Of a stretch of 8,159 nt of DNA, positions 6,568 through 8,159 are shown one piece after another. The translations under genes and the position numbers were made by a program. Source of the DNA: Frankiales bacterium (GTDB lineage: Bacteria; Actinomycetota; Actinomycetes; Mycobacteriales; SCTD01); NCBI GenBank assembly GCA_004299215.1, contig SCTD01000671.1:1-8159 (forward strand), written 5' to 3'. Position 1 is the stretch's first letter. Each line of letters opens with the position of its first letter. Under the pieces are notes generated by a model, which was not told the DNA's origin, did no database searches, and was given only the letters and a program-made list of their open reading frames with translations.

Positions 6568-6598
6568 GGTCGGCCTCCTCGTCGTCGGGAGGCCGACC
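6568..6598 (-). repeat. Perfect 11-bp inverted repeat between glgB and hydrolase gene (terminator-like or translation-gating hairpin)
   Basis: GGTCGGCCTCC at 6568-6578 and GGAGGCCGACC at 6588-6598 are exact reverse complements, separated by nine bases. Nine of eleven pairs are G-C. On the coding (minus) strand the hairpin begins 14 bases after the glgB stop and ends at the base before the hydrolase GTG. It could end part of glgB transcription, though no T-run follows, or hide the ribosome site of the next gene. The repeat is directly seen; the role is inference. Confidence 0.7.
6574..6580 (-). promoter_or_regulatory. Strong Shine-Dalgarno (GAGGAGG) of the serine hydrolase gene
   Basis: On the minus strand GAGGAGG is followed by six bases and then GTG at 6567, an optimal spacing that settles the start codon. 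The GGAGG part lies in the 3' arm of the inverted repeat 6568-6598 and would be paired if the hairpin forms in the mRNA. Confidence 0.75.
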
Positions 6599-6612
6599 CT
6601 AGAAGACGTCGG

Positions 6613-8159
6613 TCACGTCCCCGCGGGTGCCTCGCTGGCGAGCCAGACGGTGGCGAGCGGCGGGATGCGCAGCAGGGCCGAGGCGGGCTGCCCGTGCCAG
6701 CTGTCGGGGGTCGCCTCGACACCGCCGAAGTTGCCGACTCCGCTGCCGGAGTACTCAGCCGCGTCGGTGTTCAGCACCTCGCGCCACTGGCCCGCCCAGG
6801 GCAGCCCGAGCCGGTAGCCCTCGTGCGGCATGCCCGCGAAGTTGCTGATGCAGGCGAGCGCCGAGCCGTCGGTGCCGAAGCGCAGGAACGAGAACACGTT
6901 GCCCGTCGAGTCGTTCGCGTCGATCCAGGAGAAGCCCGCCTGGTCGATGTCCTGCGTCCACAGCGCCGGTGTCGCCTTGTAGACGGCGTTGAGCTCCTTG
7001 ACGGCGAGCGCTACGCCGCGGTGGTCGGGCAGGTCGAGCAGCCACCAGTCGAGCGAGCGCTCCTCGGACCACTCCGACTCCTGCGCGAACTCCTGACCCA
7101 TGAAGAGCAGCTGCTTGCCGGGGTGCGCCCACATGAAGGCGAGGTAGGCCCGCAGGTTCGCGAGCTGCTGCCACCGGTCACCCGGCATCTTGCGCAGCAG
7201 GGAGCCCTTGCCGTGCACGACCTCGTCGTGGCTGATCGGCAGCAGGTAGTTCTCCGAGTAGGCGTAGACCATGGAGAAGGTCATCTGGTGGTGGTGGTAG
7301 CCGCGGTGGACCGGGTCGTGCGCCATGTAGTCCAGCGAGTCGTGCATCCACCCCATGTTCCACTTGAAGCCGAACCCCAGGCCGCCGAGGTGCGTCGGAC
7401 GGGAGACGCCGGGCCAGGCGGTCGACTCCTCGGCGATCGTGATGACACCGGGGGAGCGGCGGTAGACGGTGGCGTTCATCTCCTGCAGGAACTGGACCGC
7501 CTCGAGGTTCTCGCGCCCGCCGTACTGGTTGGGCGACCACTCGCCCTCCTTGCGCGAGTAGTCGAGGTAGAGCATCGAGGCGACCGCGTCGACGCGCAGC
7601 GCGTCGACGTGGAACTCCTCGAGCCAGTACGACGCGTTGGCCACCAGGAAGTTGCGCACCTCGCGGCGACCGAAGTCGAAGACGAGGGTGCCCCAGTCCA
7701 TCTGCTCGCCGCGCTGCGGGTCGGCGTGCTCGTAGAGCGGCGTGCCGTCGAAGCGGGCGAGGGCCCACTCGTCCTTCGGGAAGTGCGCGGGCACCCAGTC
7801 GACGATGACGCCGATGCCGGCCTGGTGCAGCCGGTCGATGAGGTGCCGCAGCTCGTCCGGTGAGCCGAAGCGCGACGTCGGCGCGTAGTAGCCGCTGACC
7901 TGGTAGCCCCAGGAGCCGCCGAAGGGGTGCTCGGCGACAGGGAGGAACTCGACGTGCGTGTAGCCCAGCCAGCTGACGTACTCCACCAGCTGGTCGGCGA
8001 GCTCCTTGTACGACAGCCCCTGCCGCCACGAGCCGAGGTGCACCTCGTAGACGCTCATCGGGGCGGCGTGGGCGGCCGTGGCGGACCGCTTCTCGAGCCA
8101 GGCGTCGTCGTTCCAGGTGTAGTCCGAGTCGTCGACCACGCTCGCCGTCAGCGGCGGCA
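6613..8159 (-). CDS. glgB: 1,4-alpha-glucan branching enzyme GlgB (GH13), N-terminal part off-window
   Basis: Cuts alpha-1,4 glucan chains and re-attaches them through alpha-1,6 links, forming branches in glycogen in the cytoplasm. The frame is open to the right edge (preceding residues PPLTASV), so the gene continues beyond 8159. About 515 residues are present; full-length enzymes of this type have roughly 730, so the N-terminal carbohydrate-binding modules are missing. Counting from the GTG at 8139 as residue 1, the GH13 catalytic set is intact: nucleophile Asp184 in LRVDAVASMLYLDYSR, acid/base Glu237 in TIAEESTAWPG, and Asp305 in PISHDEVVHGKG, with the same spacing as in E. coli GlgB. EFLPVAEHPFGGSWGYQ and DWVPAHFPKDEW are the early barrel motifs. 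The C-terminal beta domain ends with RIPPLATVWLASEAPAGT. In many actinomycetes glgB is the last gene of the GlgE-pathway cluster (glgE, treS, mak); whether that holds here is off-window. The hydrolase gene follows after 45 bases. Confidence 0.96.
   Translation of the reverse strand, partial: PPLTASVVDDSDYTWNDDAWLEKRSATAAHAAPMSVYEVHLGSWRQGLSYKELADQLVEYVSWLGYTHVEFLPVAEHPFGGSWGYQVSGYYAPTSRFGSPDELRHLIDRLHQAGIGVIVDWVPAHFPKDEWALARFDGTPLYEHADPQRGEQMDWGTLVFDFGRREVRNFLVANASYWLEEFHVDALRVDAVASMLYLDYSRKEGEWSPNQYGGRENLEAVQFLQEMNATVYRRSPGVITIAEESTAWPGVSRPTHLGGLGFGFKWNMGWMHDSLDYMAHDPVHRGYHHHQMTFSMVYAYSENYLLPISHDEVVHGKGSLLRKMPGDRWQQLANLRAYLAFMWAHPGKQLLFMGQEFAQESEWSEERSLDWWLLDLPDHRGVALAVKELNAVYKATPALWTQDIDQAGFSWIDANDSTGNVFSFLRFGTDGSALACISNFAGMPHEGYRLGLPWAGQWREVLNTDAAEYSGSGVGNFGGVEATPDSWHGQPASALLRIPPLATVWLASEAPAGT

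Noticed and set aside
7585..7609. 12-base palindrome CGCGTCGACGCG followed by a second GCGTCGACG
   Set aside because: It falls on the repeated protein motif VDALRVDA at the GlgB catalytic nucleophile; Val-Asp-Ala written in GC-rich codons gives this palindrome by itself.
5629..7863. 744-codon open frame on the plus strand opposite the hydrolase and glgB
   Set aside because: The translation is a Val/Arg/Gly/His-rich shadow of the real minus-strand genes and it spans both plus their gap; no domain or signal is seen.

Overview
The window is gene-dense, very GC-rich DNA with strong G/C bias at third codon positions, frequent GTG starts and gaps of at most about 45 bases between genes. Together with the gene families (thiolase-MeaB pair, thioredoxin-TPR protein of the actinobacterial type, GH13 GlgB) this points to a chromosomal segment of a high-GC actinomycete. 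I cannot name the genus. No tRNA, rRNA, CRISPR array, insertion sequence or phage gene is visible.

Left part. An acetyl-CoA acetyltransferase (thiolase) enters truncated from the left edge and ends at 1076. It overlaps by one base the GTG start of meaB (1076-2062), the GTPase chaperone of methylmalonyl-CoA mutase. The pair suggests an acyl-CoA/propionyl-CoA metabolism operon. In actinomycetes a methylmalonyl-CoA epimerase gene often lies just upstream; that would be outside this window. meaB converges with a small lipoprotein gene (2070-2543, minus). The lipoprotein gene shares a 43-base divergent gap with a small two-helix membrane protein (2587-2856, plus). Next comes a thioredoxin-TPR fusion protein of the CnoX/YbbN type (2895-3809, plus).

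Right part. All three genes are on the minus strand and read toward the centre. They are the C-terminal two thirds of the glycogen branching enzyme GlgB (8159-6613, start off-window), a serine hydrolase of the beta-lactamase/family VIII esterase type (6567-5329), and an exported LVIVD-repeat beta-propeller protein with a C-terminal membrane anchor (5303-3834). Gaps of 45 and 25 bases make a glgB-hydrolase-propeller transcript plausible. This array converges with the thioredoxin-TPR gene at 3810-3833.

I found no previously undescribed system. The most unusual signals are two long perfect inverted repeats with 9-base loops. One (6568-6598) lies between glgB and the hydrolase gene, and its 3' arm holds the hydrolase ribosome binding site and abuts its GTG start, so it looks like a terminator-like or translation-gating hairpin. 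The other (1112-1140) lies inside the first codons of meaB, where the 3' arm contains codons that look unusual for such GC-rich DNA.
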